Assembly (NCBI RefSeq): GCF_050436765.1
Contig: NZ_JBNQGD010000116.1
Coordinates: 1 to 14,489 of the forward strand
Length of the DNA stretch: 14,489 bases
Direction of reading: 5' to 3'
Source of the DNA: Arachidicoccus sp050436765
GTDB lineage: Bacteria; Bacteroidota; Bacteroidia; Chitinophagales; Chitinophagaceae
Part shown: piece by piece, positions 7,173-14,489 of the stretch
How the letters are laid out: each line of letters starts with the position of its first letter
How positions within the stretch are numbered: position 1 is the first letter of the stretch
The notes under the pieces: model-generated
Told to the model about the DNA's origin: nothing
What the model saw: only the letters and a program-made list of their open reading frames with translations
Database searches by the model: none
Translations under genes and position numbers: made by a program

Positions 7173-9281
7173 ATGAATAATTCGTCCATTTTAGAAAGCC
7201 CCATTGAATACCTTAAAGGAGTCGGTCCCTTGAAGGGTGATATGTTGCGCAAAGAATTGAACATTCATACTTTCGGCGACTTGCTCAATCATTTTCCGTT
7301 GAGACATATAGACCGCACACAAATAAATTTTATTGCTGATATTAATTCCAACACCGATTTTATACAAGTGAGGGGTCATATTGATGAATGGCAAGTTTTA
7401 GGTGTGGGTAGAGCAAAAAGACTAGTGGCACAATTAAAAGATAGAACGGGAAATCTTGAACTGGTATGGTTTCAGGGTGCGAACTGGATAGAGAAATTAT
7501 TGGAGCGAAGATTGGAGTGGCTGGTCTATGGTAAAGTGAGTTTTTTTAACAACAAACCGCAAATGTCGCATCCAGAAATGGAAATTGCTGCTGATATCAA
7601 TGCTGAGGGGAAACCATTTTTAGAACCAATTTACCCGACAACAGAAAAGTTAAAAGCAAGAGGATTGAATGGGCGGCAAATTGGAAAATTGGTCTATAAT
7701 CTATTACCACAAATTTCGTTAAAAGATTTGCCTGAGAATATTCCGCTTTATTTCGTGGATACTTTAAAGCTGACACCGAGACTAAAAGCCTACGGGGATA
7801 TTCATTATCCTCCCTCGCAGGAGTATTATCAACAAGCCTTGAGGAGACTGAAATTTGAAGAATTGTTTATTGCGCAGATAAGGCATAATATTACAAGAAT
7901 TGGTCGTAACAGGCATTCCAAGGGGATATTATTTGATTCAGTAGGCGATTTGTTCAATACTTTTTACGAGAAATATTTACCCTTTACTTTGACGGGTGCA
8001 CAAAAAAGAGTGCTGAAAGAAATTCGTCAAGATACAGCGCGAGGACATCAAATGAACCGTTTGTTACAAGGTGACGTAGGAAGTGGAAAGACCATTGTTG
8101 CTTTATTGGCCATGTTATTGGCTGCGGATAATGGATACCAAAGCTGTATGATGGCCCCAACGGAAATATTGGCACAGCAACACTTCCAAGGCCTATCTGA
8201 ATTATTAAAAGATTTGCCAGTAGAAATTAGAATACTTACGGGAAGCACTAAAGTAAAAGCACGCAGACAGATATTAAAAGAATTGGAAGAAGGTGAAGTG
8301 CAAATGGTAGTGGGTACGCATGCGGTAATTGAAGATAAAGTAAAGTTTAGAAATTTGGGCCTGGCAATCGTGGATGAGCAACATCGTTTTGGTGTGGCGC
8401 AGCGGGCAAAGTTGTGGAGCAAAGCAGCCATCCCGCCACATGTATTGGTGATGACCGCGACGCCTATCCCACGTACATTGGCAATGACTGCTTATGGTGA
8501 TTTGGATTATAGTGTGATGGACGAGTTGCCTCCGGGAAGACAGCCAATTACCACCATCCATCGTACCGATATTCATCGCATGAAAGTAATGGAATTTGTA
8601 AGGACAGAAATTGATAAAGGTCGTCAGATATACGTAATCTATCCCCTGATTGAAGAAAGCGAGAAAATGAGTTATGAAGATTTGATGCAAGGATACGAGC
8701 AAGTAAAGACCTACTTTCCAGAGCATAAATACAAAATAAGTATGGTACATGGTCGTCAACCTGTAGAGCAGAAAGAAGAAAATATGCGACGTTTTGTAAG
8801 CGGTGAAACGGAAATTATGGTGAGTACAACGGTGATTGAAGTAGGTGTAAATGTACCGAATGCTAGTGTTATGATTATTGAAAGCTCAGAGAAGTTTGGA
8901 CTTTCACAATTGCATCAATTACGTGGAAGAGTGGGACGTGGAACGGAAAAAAGTTACTGTATTTTATTGACCGGGCAAAAATTGAGTGGCGATGCGCGTG
9001 AACGAATAAAAATTATGTGTGCTACTAACGACGGATTTAAAATTGCCGAAAAGGATTTGGAATTGCGTGGTCCGGGCGAAATTGAAGGTACTCGTCAAAG
9101 CGGGGCGCTCAATTTTAAGTTGGCCAGTTTAATCAATGATAGAGAAATGCTGGAGGCTGCAAAACTGTATGCCGAAAGACTTATTGAGGACGATGAAAAT
9201 ATTGAAAAACAGGAAAATGTTCCTTTGAAAAACTATTTACTTTCTATAAAAGGTAAAACGGCATGGAGTAAGATTTCTTAA
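7173..9281 (+). CDS. recG: ATP-dependent DNA helicase RecG
   Basis: RecG remodels stalled replication forks and branch-migrates Holliday junctions. The 702-residue protein has the standard order: an N-terminal wedge domain with an OB fold (about 1-200, with LKGVGPLKGDML at 14-25), then the helicase core with Walker A GDVGSGKT (300-307), MMAPTEILAQQH (326-337), the DEQH box in VDEQHRFGVAQR (400-411), TATPIPRTLAM (428-438), STTVIEVGVNVPNA in the second RecA lobe, the QLRGRVGRG motif VI, and the C-terminal ELRGPGEIEGTRQSG stretch. Length and motifs are complete. The ATG at 7173 begins MNNSSILESPIEYLKGVGP, the usual RecG opening. TTACTTTG at 7151-7158 is one base off the -7 consensus and has no good -33 partner. 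The gene is a single transcription unit converging on bshC. Confidence 0.98.
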   Translation: MNNSSILESPIEYLKGVGPLKGDMLRKELNIHTFGDLLNHFPLRHIDRTQINFIADINSNTDFIQVRGHIDEWQVLGVGRAKRLVAQLKDRTGNLELVWFQGANWIEKLLERRLEWLVYGKVSFFNNKPQMSHPEMEIAADINAEGKPFLEPIYPTTEKLKARGLNGRQIGKLVYNLLPQISLKDLPENIPLYFVDTLKLTPRLKAYGDIHYPPSQEYYQQALRRLKFEELFIAQIRHNITRIGRNRHSKGILFDSVGDLFNTFYEKYLPFTLTGAQKRVLKEIRQDTARGHQMNRLLQGDVGSGKTIVALLAMLLAADNGYQSCMMAPTEILAQQHFQGLSELLKDLPVEIRILTGSTKVKARRQILKELEEGEVQMVVGTHAVIEDKVKFRNLGLAIVDEQHRFGVAQRAKLWSKAAIPPHVLVMTATPIPRTLAMTAYGDLDYSVMDELPPGRQPITTIHRTDIHRMKVMEFVRTEIDKGRQIYVIYPLIEESEKMSYEDLMQGYEQVKTYFPEHKYKISMVHGRQPVEQKEENMRRFVSGETEIMVSTTVIEVGVNVPNASVMIIESSEKFGLSQLHQLRGRVGRGTEKSYCILLTGQKLSGDARERIKIMCATNDGFKIAEKDLELRGPGEIEGTRQSGALNFKLASLINDREMLEAAKLYAERLIEDDENIEKQENVPLKNYLLSIKGKTAWSKIS

Positions 9282-9497
9282 TGCTACTTAAACTGTAGGG
9301 TTTCCAAAAAATCTTTTGCCCACCTCGCGACATAGCGCTGCGCCTTTGCGATTAGTTAGTAAAAGTTATCTGTTATACAAATTAACGATAGTGGGTAGCG
9401 TAATCTTAGGAAATCGTCATTTATTTTTATGAAATATTATAGAATGTTAGCTGAACAAGAAGAATGCTAAATAAGATTGATCTATTGACAGGCTTCC
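9282..9497. other. Spacer between convergent recG and bshC
   Basis: These 216 bases hold no recognisable gene and no strong terminator; GACAG/CTGTC at the end of bshC forms only a five-base stem. A GC-richer patch at 9324-9350 (CTCGCGACATAGCGCTGCGC then CTTTGCG) resembles the CTTTGCG-type sequences I recall as scattered between genes in Bacteroidota, in a degenerate form. Confidence 0.4.
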
Positions 9498-11123
9498 TCA
9501 TCTGTCGAAATTTACTATCTGAAATTTTTCTTCAATCGTCAAAGAATTTTCTAATAGAATATCGAAAATATGTGAGCCATATTTGGCATAAAATCCGGCG
9601 ATATTTTCCTGCCGTTCCTGCAAACTATTGTTGGGGAAAAGTTGTGATTTTAATTTGACAACTTGTCTTTGCTCCGTTGTCAACTGTTTTCTTTGTGTGG
9701 AAGCAATTTTCTTTTCTAAATGCTCTATTTTCTGGAGGGCCTTTAGGTACAAGGCTTCTGTGTGTTTTGTTAAGGTCGTGTCAACCGCTGCCGCTTTGGT
9801 TTTTATTTCTTCGTATATCGTTTTTAAGCCATTGAATTCTTTTTCTAATGAAATTTTTTCTTTTTGTTGGGCAACAATTTTATCTAAAATTTCAAATTCC
9901 TTTTTGAAAAAATCTGCTGCTTCTAAATTTAATTTTTCAATGGTTGCCGTTTGTTTTTGATTGATTAATAAAAAAGAATTGCGCAGCAACAAAAGTGGAT
10001 AAGGAATGCTTACTGCGTCATATACCTTTTTCATTTCAAGCCAATAGGCAATTTCGCCACCGCCCCCTACAAAGGCTACATTCGGTAATATAGTTTCTTG
10101 AAATGGACCGCGTAATACAACATTTCCACTAAAACGCTCAGGAAATCTCTTTACTTCTTCCAGTAATTCTTCTTGTGAGAACTCAAGTTGCAAAGCAGTT
10201 ACAAAATATTTATCATTAACTACTTCTATGCGTTCTCTTTTATCTTCCAACAAATAAAACAGGTTAAGTTCTCTGCCGGACGCCTGTGCGTGATAATTTT
10301 TTTCTGTTAATGCTGCAACCGTTTCTTGTAAGGCATTGTATGAAAATTGTTCTTTAATTTCTTTGGTAATAATAGGTTCAAATATGTTCTTTAATGCAGC
10401 GTTATCCGGGATTATGACCAAAACACCATATTTGCCGAAAAGATCATTGACTAATTCTAATGTGGCCTGTTGGATGCTTTTATTAAAGGTATATGCTTGT
10501 CTTAGTTTCTCTGCCCATTCCTTTCCAAAAGGCTCCACGCCGATCTGCGCTTGTATTTCATCAATTAATGAAATTAATTGTTTATCTACTTGCATTCTGC
10601 CGACAGCGCCTGTTTGTCTGGTTTGCCAAATGTATTTTTTTCCGTTGATGGAAATATTGTTCAATTCCTCTAGGTCGGCATCTTCACTTCCCATATAAAA
10701 TACGGGTACAAAATGCTGCTGTGGATATTTTTTTTCGAGCATTTGAGCCAATTTTACAACATGTAAAATTTTATAAACAAAATATAGCGGGCCGCCGAAA
10801 ATATTGGGTTGATGCGCAGTGGTGACGGTATAAGTATTTTTTTCTTTTAAAGAAAGGATATGCTGCTGAACAATTGGTTCAACAGACACCGTTGCATATT
10901 GTTTTTGTAGTTCACTTGCTAAAATTTCTCTCGTTGACTGTGGAAAATTAGCTCTTGCATTAATTGCATTTTGCAATCCTTCTTCAGAAATAGGGTGAGC
11001 CCAAAAAGGTTGCAATACCCGCTTTTGTTCAATATAATCAATGGCTATTTTTGAGAAATAGCCCGTGTCCTTATAATCAATATATTTTGCGATACAATTG
11101 CTTTCTTTCATATAATTATTCAT
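9498..11123 (-). CDS. bshC: Bacillithiol biosynthesis cysteine-adding enzyme BshC
   Basis: BshC adds cysteine to glucosaminyl-malate, the last step in making the thiol bacillithiol, which replaces glutathione in many Firmicutes and some Bacteroidota. The 541-residue product has the usual length and order: an N-terminal Rossmann-like core with TTAHQPNIFGGPLYFVYK (about 98-115), FYMGSEDADLEELN (near 145), VLVIIPDN, VLRGPFQETILPNVAFVGGGGEIAYW in the nucleotide-binding half, and a lysine- and glutamate-rich coiled coil over about the last 130 residues (EKKIASTQRKQ). The GGP and SEDAD motifs identify the family well. It starts at ATG 11123 with AAAAGAG just upstream; an ATG four codons later is an alternative. 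The partner genes bshA and bshB are not in the window. Confidence 0.93.
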   Translation of the reverse strand: MNNYMKESNCIAKYIDYKDTGYFSKIAIDYIEQKRVLQPFWAHPISEEGLQNAINARANFPQSTREILASELQKQYATVSVEPIVQQHILSLKEKNTYTVTTAHQPNIFGGPLYFVYKILHVVKLAQMLEKKYPQQHFVPVFYMGSEDADLEELNNISINGKKYIWQTRQTGAVGRMQVDKQLISLIDEIQAQIGVEPFGKEWAEKLRQAYTFNKSIQQATLELVNDLFGKYGVLVIIPDNAALKNIFEPIITKEIKEQFSYNALQETVAALTEKNYHAQASGRELNLFYLLEDKRERIEVVNDKYFVTALQLEFSQEELLEEVKRFPERFSGNVVLRGPFQETILPNVAFVGGGGEIAYWLEMKKVYDAVSIPYPLLLLRNSFLLINQKQTATIEKLNLEAADFFKKEFEILDKIVAQQKEKISLEKEFNGLKTIYEEIKTKAAAVDTTLTKHTEALYLKALQKIEHLEKKIASTQRKQLTTEQRQVVKLKSQLFPNNSLQERQENIAGFYAKYGSHIFDILLENSLTIEEKFQIVNFDR

Positions 11124-11507
11124 CTCTTTTCTCGGAACAAACTGTAATAACTATAACGAATTAGTAATTAATATTTACTCATCTTTATAGGGCTTTGACT
11201 TCTATGTTATCTGTTGTTCTAATAGTTTCTCCATTGCAATTTGTAAAATAAACAGGATTATCCAAATCATGAAATTTATATACTTTACAACCAGCCTATT
11301 CAAAGAGGCACTCAACAGTATAATAAGTATTGTTTTTATACTTTTCAGCAAATACCGGCCTTTGAATAACTCGGCCTGTAATTACCAAAAGAAAGAACAA
11401 GGTTAGTACTATTTCACAAACTTATTTTTTGTTTATAGATGCAAATTAAAAACCAGAAAAAATAAAAAACTAAAAGGTGATAATTCGATATTTATAAATG
11501 TTCCATA
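11124..11507. other. Spacer between rimO and bshC, containing a broken small gene
   Basis: Both flanking genes lie on the minus strand. The 384 bases contain the pseudogene at 11185-11412 and otherwise AT-rich sequence. I see no hairpin terminator after rimO and no complete promoter before bshC; TTACAGTTTG just upstream of bshC has the -7 bases but with one base too many between TA and TTTG. Confidence 0.5.
11185..11412 (-). pseudogene. Broken small lipoprotein-like gene (DUF4884-like)
   Basis: A minus-strand frame of 75 codons plus stop reads like a small Bacteroidota lipoprotein: a hydrophobic opening (IVLTLFFLLVITG, where a lipobox cysteine would be expected but arginine stands), then VIQRPVFAEKYKNNTYYTVE, CLFE, and after an in-frame TAG at 11296-11298 a conserved-looking GCKVYKFHDLDNPVYFTNC and NGETIRTTDNIEVKAL before TAA at 11185-11187. 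The sense on both sides of the stop is in the same frame, so the damage is a point mutation. There is no ATG at the left end; a TAA sits four codons upstream, so the start is lost too. From memory the tail resembles proteins with DUF4884, where a hydrophobic or aromatic residue replaces the stop; this match is unverified. Confidence 0.6.
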
Positions 11508-12821
11508 TTACAATTCAACTACTTCTCCTTCCAGATCGTAATCATAGGCCTTAGTGATTTTTACCTGGACGAATTCCCCAATTTTCAATTTCTTTTTTGA
11601 ATGAATCACTACTTCATTGTCTACTTCCACGCTGTCGAATTCGGTACGGCCTAAATACCTGCCGGCTTCTTTTTTATCGATCAATACCCGTAACGTCTGT
11701 CCAACTTTTTCCATATTTTTTTCCAAAGAAATTTCTTGTTGCACTTCCATTATTTCTTCTGCACGACGCTGTTTCTCAGCTGCGGGAATATCATTTTCCA
11801 ATTCATAGGCGCTCGTATTTTCTTCATGGCTATATTGGAAAATGCCCACCCGATCAAAACGATTTTTGATCAGGAAATCTTTCACTTCTTCTACGTCTTC
11901 CAAGGTCTCGCCAGGGAATCCGGTGATTAGCGTCGTACGTAAACAAATACCGGGATTAGTTGCACGAATAGCCGCAATTAAATCTTCCATTTCTTTGCGT
12001 GTGCTTTGGCGTTTCATCGCTTTTAACATATGGTCACTTGCGTGTTGCAAGGGCATGTCAAGATAGTTACAAATGTTTTTTCTGTCGCGCATTACTTCTA
12101 AAACCTCCATTGGAAATTTATTGGGGTAAGCGTAATGCAAACGAATCCATTCCAATCCTTCAACGTCTGCAAGTTGGTTCAGTAAATCAGCAAGACTTCT
12201 CTTTTTGTATAAGTCTAATCCGTAATAAGTTAGTTCCTGAGCGATGAGCATAATTTCTTTTACACCGCCTTTCACGAGGTTTTTGGCCTCTTTGACCAGA
12301 TCTTCCATAGGGCGGGAAATATGCCCCCCACGCATAAGGGGGATGGCGCAAAAGGAGCAAGTACGATTACAGCCTTCACTAATTTTGAGGTAAGCATAAT
12401 GTTGGGGGGTACTTAAAAAACGTTCGCCCAGTAATTCTGCTTTGTAATCGGCTTCAAATTTTTTAAGTATCAGCGGTAATTCCATAGTGCCAAACCATGC
12501 ATCTACTTCTGGGATTTCGGCTTCTAAATCTCCGCGATAACGTTCGCTTAAGCAACCAGTTACGTATACTTTATCTAGTTTTCCCCGCTTTTTTAAATCT
12601 ACCTGGTCCAGGATTGTATTAATGCTTTCCTCCTTTGCCTTATCAATAAAGCCGCAAGTATTTATCACCACAATGTTGTGGTCGAGCTTATCGTTTTCGT
12701 GTGCTACGTCAATATCATTGGCTTTTAGCTGCCCACTCAATACCTCACTGTCCACGAGGTTTTTGCTACAACCCAGAGTAATAATATTTACTTTGTCTTT
12801 GGTTAAAGTTCTTGCTTTCAT
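11508..12821 (-). CDS. rimO: Ribosomal protein S12 methylthiotransferase RimO
   Basis: RimO is a radical-SAM enzyme that adds a methylthio group to a conserved aspartate of ribosomal protein S12. The 437-residue product has all three parts: the N-terminal methylthiotransferase domain with cluster cysteines C18 (LGCSKN), C56 (NTCGFID) and C90 (VTGCLSER); the radical-SAM core with C151, C155 and C158 in EGCNRTCSFCAIPLMRGG; and a C-terminal TRAM domain ending in YDYDLEGEVVEL. GFPGET and the hydrophobic AYPNKFP pattern fit RimO rather than MiaB. An upstream ATG at 12848 would add nine residues, but it lies ahead of the promoter's -7 box (12835-12842), so the ATG at 12821 must be the real start. 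Confidence 0.96.
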   Translation of the reverse strand: MKARTLTKDKVNIITLGCSKNLVDSEVLSGQLKANDIDVAHENDKLDHNIVVINTCGFIDKAKEESINTILDQVDLKKRGKLDKVYVTGCLSERYRGDLEAEIPEVDAWFGTMELPLILKKFEADYKAELLGERFLSTPQHYAYLKISEGCNRTCSFCAIPLMRGGHISRPMEDLVKEAKNLVKGGVKEIMLIAQELTYYGLDLYKKRSLADLLNQLADVEGLEWIRLHYAYPNKFPMEVLEVMRDRKNICNYLDMPLQHASDHMLKAMKRQSTRKEMEDLIAAIRATNPGICLRTTLITGFPGETLEDVEEVKDFLIKNRFDRVGIFQYSHEENTSAYELENDIPAAEKQRRAEEIMEVQQEISLEKNMEKVGQTLRVLIDKKEAGRYLGRTEFDSVEVDNEVVIHSKKKLKIGEFVQVKITKAYDYDLEGEVVEL

Positions 12822-12834
12822 AATTTGGAATATG

Positions 12835-12866
12835 CAAAGGTACTGCATTGAAACCGAAAGCTCAAA
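12835..12866 (-). promoter_or_regulatory. Bacteroidota-type promoter of rimO
   Basis: On the minus strand TTTG (12866-12863) is followed after exactly 20 bases by TACCTTTG (12842-12835), matching both the -33 and the -7 consensus. The predicted transcript begins about nine bases ahead of the ATG at 12821. This promoter decides the start codon of rimO. Confidence 0.8.
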
Positions 12867-12897
12867 GCAGAAAACTATAACTTATAGTTAGGAGGTA

Positions 12898-13259
12898 TTA
12901 TCGGTTGGATTTATCATTATTGTACCTATTTGACGCATTATTTCGGGTAACAGGCGACCAATTTTCTGATGTAATTCTATTCTCGTCTATTGCTGCTCGG
13001 CAAATCTTGCTTCTTAATCAGTTTTTCCGTCCTTCTCCAGGCTTCTGCTTCTGATGATACCTTTTGCTTTTCGGATCCGGCATTTGCTTTTTTAAGCCGC
13101 TCCAATACCTTTTTGAACACACCGCCGATAAGTATTTCAATTATATCTATTTACTAAAAGAAGCATTGTTCTTTTTCGTCGTTTCCACGAGTATGGTCCT
13201 TTTTCTTTCGTATAATTTAATAATGCCTGGAGCGATGAATTAGGAAAACCGCTAAAATG
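12898..13259 (-). pseudogene. Frameshifted remnant of an unidentified gene
   Basis: Between the OsmC gene and the rimO promoter the minus strand shows coding-like sequence in three successive frames. From 13259 to a TGA at 13137-13139 it reads HFSGFPNSSLQALLNYTKEK then GPYSWKRRKR. From 13150 to a TAG at 12977-12979 it reads IDIIEILIGGVFKKVLERLK, then KANAGSEKQKVSSEAEAWRR and TEKLIKKQ. From about 13010 to a TAA at 12898-12900 it reads KICRAAIDENRITSENW then SPVTRNNASNRYNNDKSNR. Each piece is lysine- and glutamate- or asparagine-rich without stops. The simplest reading is one gene broken by at least two frameshifts. I cannot name its family, and one of the frames could be chance. Confidence 0.4.
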
Positions 13260-13260
13260 T

Positions 13261-13665
13261 TTAATAATGAAAATTGATTGTTTGAACCAAATCAGGATGC
13301 AGGCTTCTTGCTACGGGGCAAGTGCGGGCAATCGTTTCCAGAATCTTTTTTTGTTTATTGTCGAGTTGCAAATTTGCCGGGAAATAAATATTTACTTTAA
13401 TCTCAGCAATCCTGCGTGGTTCGGGATTCATGATTTTCGTTATTTCCAGTTTTGTACCAACTAAATTTATAACCCAAGTGTCTGTTTTAATGGCCAACGT
13501 AGTGATAATGCAACTACCCAACGCGGTTGCTACTAAGTCGGTAGGAGAGAAGCGTTCGCCTTTGCCTTTATTGTCTGTAGGGGCATCTGTTTCAATAATG
13601 CTATCGCTCTGCAAATGTCTACAATCTGCACGAAGCTCGCCTTTGTAAATAATCTCTGAAGTCAT
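13261..13665 (-). CDS. OsmC-family protein
   Basis: The 134-residue cytosolic protein belongs to the OsmC/Ohr superfamily, small dimeric thiol peroxidases or related proteins acting on organic hydroperoxides. The two family cysteines are both present: C52 in TALGSCIITTLAI, on the central helix, and C116 in ARTCPVARSLHPD. GERFSPTDLVA (37-47) just before the first cysteine is the usual surrounding. It is of the shorter YhfA/OsmC-like type rather than a typical Ohr; whether it is a true peroxidase cannot be decided by eye. The ATG at 13665 is preceded by AT-rich sequence, and I see no convincing promoter in the 117-base divergent spacer to the next gene. Nearby bshC would supply a possible reducing thiol, but the genes are not linked in an operon. 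Confidence 0.92.
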   Translation of the reverse strand: MTSEIIYKGELRADCRHLQSDSIIETDAPTDNKGKGERFSPTDLVATALGSCIITTLAIKTDTWVINLVGTKLEITKIMNPEPRRIAEIKVNIYFPANLQLDNKQKKILETIARTCPVARSLHPDLVQTINFHY

Positions 13666-13743
13666 TTTATTAAAGGTTTATGATGTTTGAATTTTGAATC
13701 TGAAGGTAACGCAGTCAAAACAAAAAAAGGTAGATTATTATCT

Positions 13744-13751
13744 TAAATTTG
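13744..13751 (+). promoter_or_regulatory. Probable -7 box of the YdeI-family gene
   Basis: TAAATTTG fits TAnnTTTG completely and lies 31 bases ahead of the start codon at 13783. No TTG or TTTG is present about 20 bases upstream, so the assignment rests on one element. Confidence 0.35.
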
Positions 13752-13782
13752 TAAGTAAGTGTTAATAATTAAAATTGAATAA

Positions 13783-14376
13783 ATGAAAGTTTTGGATAAA
13801 TCTGATAAAAAGGAATTGGCGATACTTGCTTTCGCGACGCAAAAGCAATTTGCAATATGGTTGTCAAAGAACTTTCAGAGCTCGGAAGGTTTGTGGTTGC
13901 GGCTATATAAAAAAGAGTCGGGCGAAAAGACCATTACTTATCCGGAAGCTTTGGATGAAGCGCTGTGTTACGGCTGGATCGACGGGCAATTGAAACCCTA
14001 TGATGAACGGTCCTATTTAAGAAAATTTACTCCTCGTCGTGCGAAGAGTGTTTGGTCAAAAAAGAATATTGAACACGTAGAGCGTCTTATCGCGGTTGGC
14101 AAAATGAGACCTTCCGGTATTGAAAAGGTAGAAGCAGCCAAAGTTAATGGGAGTTGGGCAATAGCTTATGATTCTCCTAATAACATTACAATTCCGGATG
14201 ATTTCATGACTGAGTTGCAAAAAAATGAAAAGGCGAAGTCTTTTTTTGAATCTTTGAATAAGGCGAATAAATATGCCATCGCCTGGCGTTTGCAAACGGC
14301 GAAGAAACCGGAAACCAGATCGAAGCGGATGAACGCTATTTTGATAATGCTTTCAAAAGGTGAGAAATTCCATTAA
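13783..14376 (+). CDS. YdeI/OmpD-associated family protein
   Basis: The 197-residue cytosolic protein matches the family named after YdeI or OmpD-associated proteins, sometimes called bacteriocin-protection proteins. Visible hallmarks in order are FAIWLSKNF (23-31), GLWLRLYKKESG (36-47), the core TYPEALDEALCYGWIDGQLK (52-71), the RKFTPRRAKSVWSKKN segment (80-95), VERLIAVGKMRPSG (99-112) and AAKVNGSW (118-125). The C-terminal 60 residues include the helical WRLQTAKKPETRSKRM that many members carry. The biochemical role is unknown; members in enterobacteria have been linked to antimicrobial peptide resistance, which may not transfer. The gene is complete and alone, divergent from the OsmC gene. 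Confidence 0.88.
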   Translation: MKVLDKSDKKELAILAFATQKQFAIWLSKNFQSSEGLWLRLYKKESGEKTITYPEALDEALCYGWIDGQLKPYDERSYLRKFTPRRAKSVWSKKNIEHVERLIAVGKMRPSGIEKVEAAKVNGSWAIAYDSPNNITIPDDFMTELQKNEKAKSFFESLNKANKYAIAWRLQTAKKPETRSKRMNAILIMLSKGEKFH

Positions 14377-14404
14377 CGTTTGCTTTTTGTAATCAGGCGC
14401 TCGG

Positions 14405-14434
14405 TTGTCACTTATTTAAATTGTTTTACCTTTG
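14405..14434 (+). promoter_or_regulatory. Bacteroidota-type promoter of the gene at the right edge
   Basis: TTG (14405-14407), 19 bases, then TACCTTTG (14427-14434) match both consensus elements with ideal spacing. The ATG at 14452 follows after a leader of about 13 bases, the same short-leader layout as rimO and the secreted-protein gene. Confidence 0.75.
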
Positions 14435-14451
14435 CCTTTCAATTATAAATA

Positions 14452-14489
14452 ATGGAAGAATTACTTAATATACCCTCATCACCCGGCTC
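14452..14489 (+). CDS. Start of a gene cut by the window edge
   Basis: Only twelve codons are visible, MEELLNIPSSPG, behind a strong promoter. That is too little to identify the gene. The IPSSPG ending is reminiscent of the first conserved element of excinuclease subunit UvrC (a proline-x-x-PGVY pattern), but the decisive residues lie beyond the window, so this remains a guess. Confidence 0.5.
   Translation, partial: MEELLNIPSSPG

Noticed and set aside
9430..9471. A 13-codon ATG frame (MKYYRMLAEQEEC) between recG and bshC
   Set aside because: It is too short to distinguish from chance, and no promoter or terminator frames it.
9486..9505. GACAG...CTGTC hairpin at the end of bshC as a terminator
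   Set aside because: The stem has only five pairs, overlaps the stop codon and lacks a following T-run.
1..14489. CRISPR array, intact insertion sequence, phage or defence/toxin-antitoxin system
   Set aside because: I saw no regularly spaced repeats, no transposase or integrase motifs and no paired toxin-antitoxin genes in the window.

Overview
The window looks like a chromosomal segment of a Bacteroidota bacterium, most likely from the Chitinophagaceae/Sphingobacteria side. The evidence is low G+C coding sequence, very AT-rich spacers, hardly any Shine-Dalgarno sequences, several promoters of the Bacteroidota type (-33 TTG/TTTG, about 19-20 bases, then -7 TAnnTTTG) with very short leaders, and gene families typical of the phylum (BBP2-type porin, RimO, BshC, a GNAT-like YghO/bCerS relative). 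The taxon is an inference; there is no rRNA or other direct marker.

Layout: 1-207 is the N-terminal part of a minus-strand SHOCT-domain membrane protein. 208-1267 is a long AT-rich spacer with a perfect-looking hairpin and a possible decayed ORF. 1268-2380 is a plus-strand beta-barrel porin closed by a terminator. 2444-4593 is a tight minus-strand three-gene operon: a YghO/bacterial-ceramide-synthase-like acyltransferase, methylglyoxal synthase (mgsA) and a YfcE/MJ0936-type phosphoesterase. 4671-5228 is a secreted protein of unknown function with its own promoter inside the end of the thiolase gene. 5260-6444 is an acetyl-CoA C-acetyltransferase. 6445-7172 is a 728-base spacer with a palindrome and a broken open frame. 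7173-9281 is recG. 9498-11123 is bshC (last step of bacillithiol synthesis), convergent with recG. 11185-11412 is a broken small gene that resembles a Bacteroidota DUF4884-like protein. 11508-12821 is rimO with a textbook promoter. 12898-13259 holds frameshifted coding remnants. 13261-13665 is an OsmC-family protein, 13783-14376 a YdeI/OmpD-associated protein, and 14452 onward the first codons of another gene behind a clear promoter.

Most genes are independent housekeeping or stress functions. Two themes may connect: methylglyoxal production (mgsA) with thiol chemistry that can absorb electrophiles (bshC, OsmC family), and lipid metabolism (thiolase, ceramide-synthase-like acyltransferase). 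Both links are inferences from function, not from shared operons. I found no CRISPR array, phage, intact insertion sequence, tRNA or rRNA, and no clearly new multi-gene system. The most interesting item is the YghO/bCerS-like gene placed in one operon with mgsA. The spacers contain several broken genes, which suggests ongoing gene loss between stable housekeeping genes.
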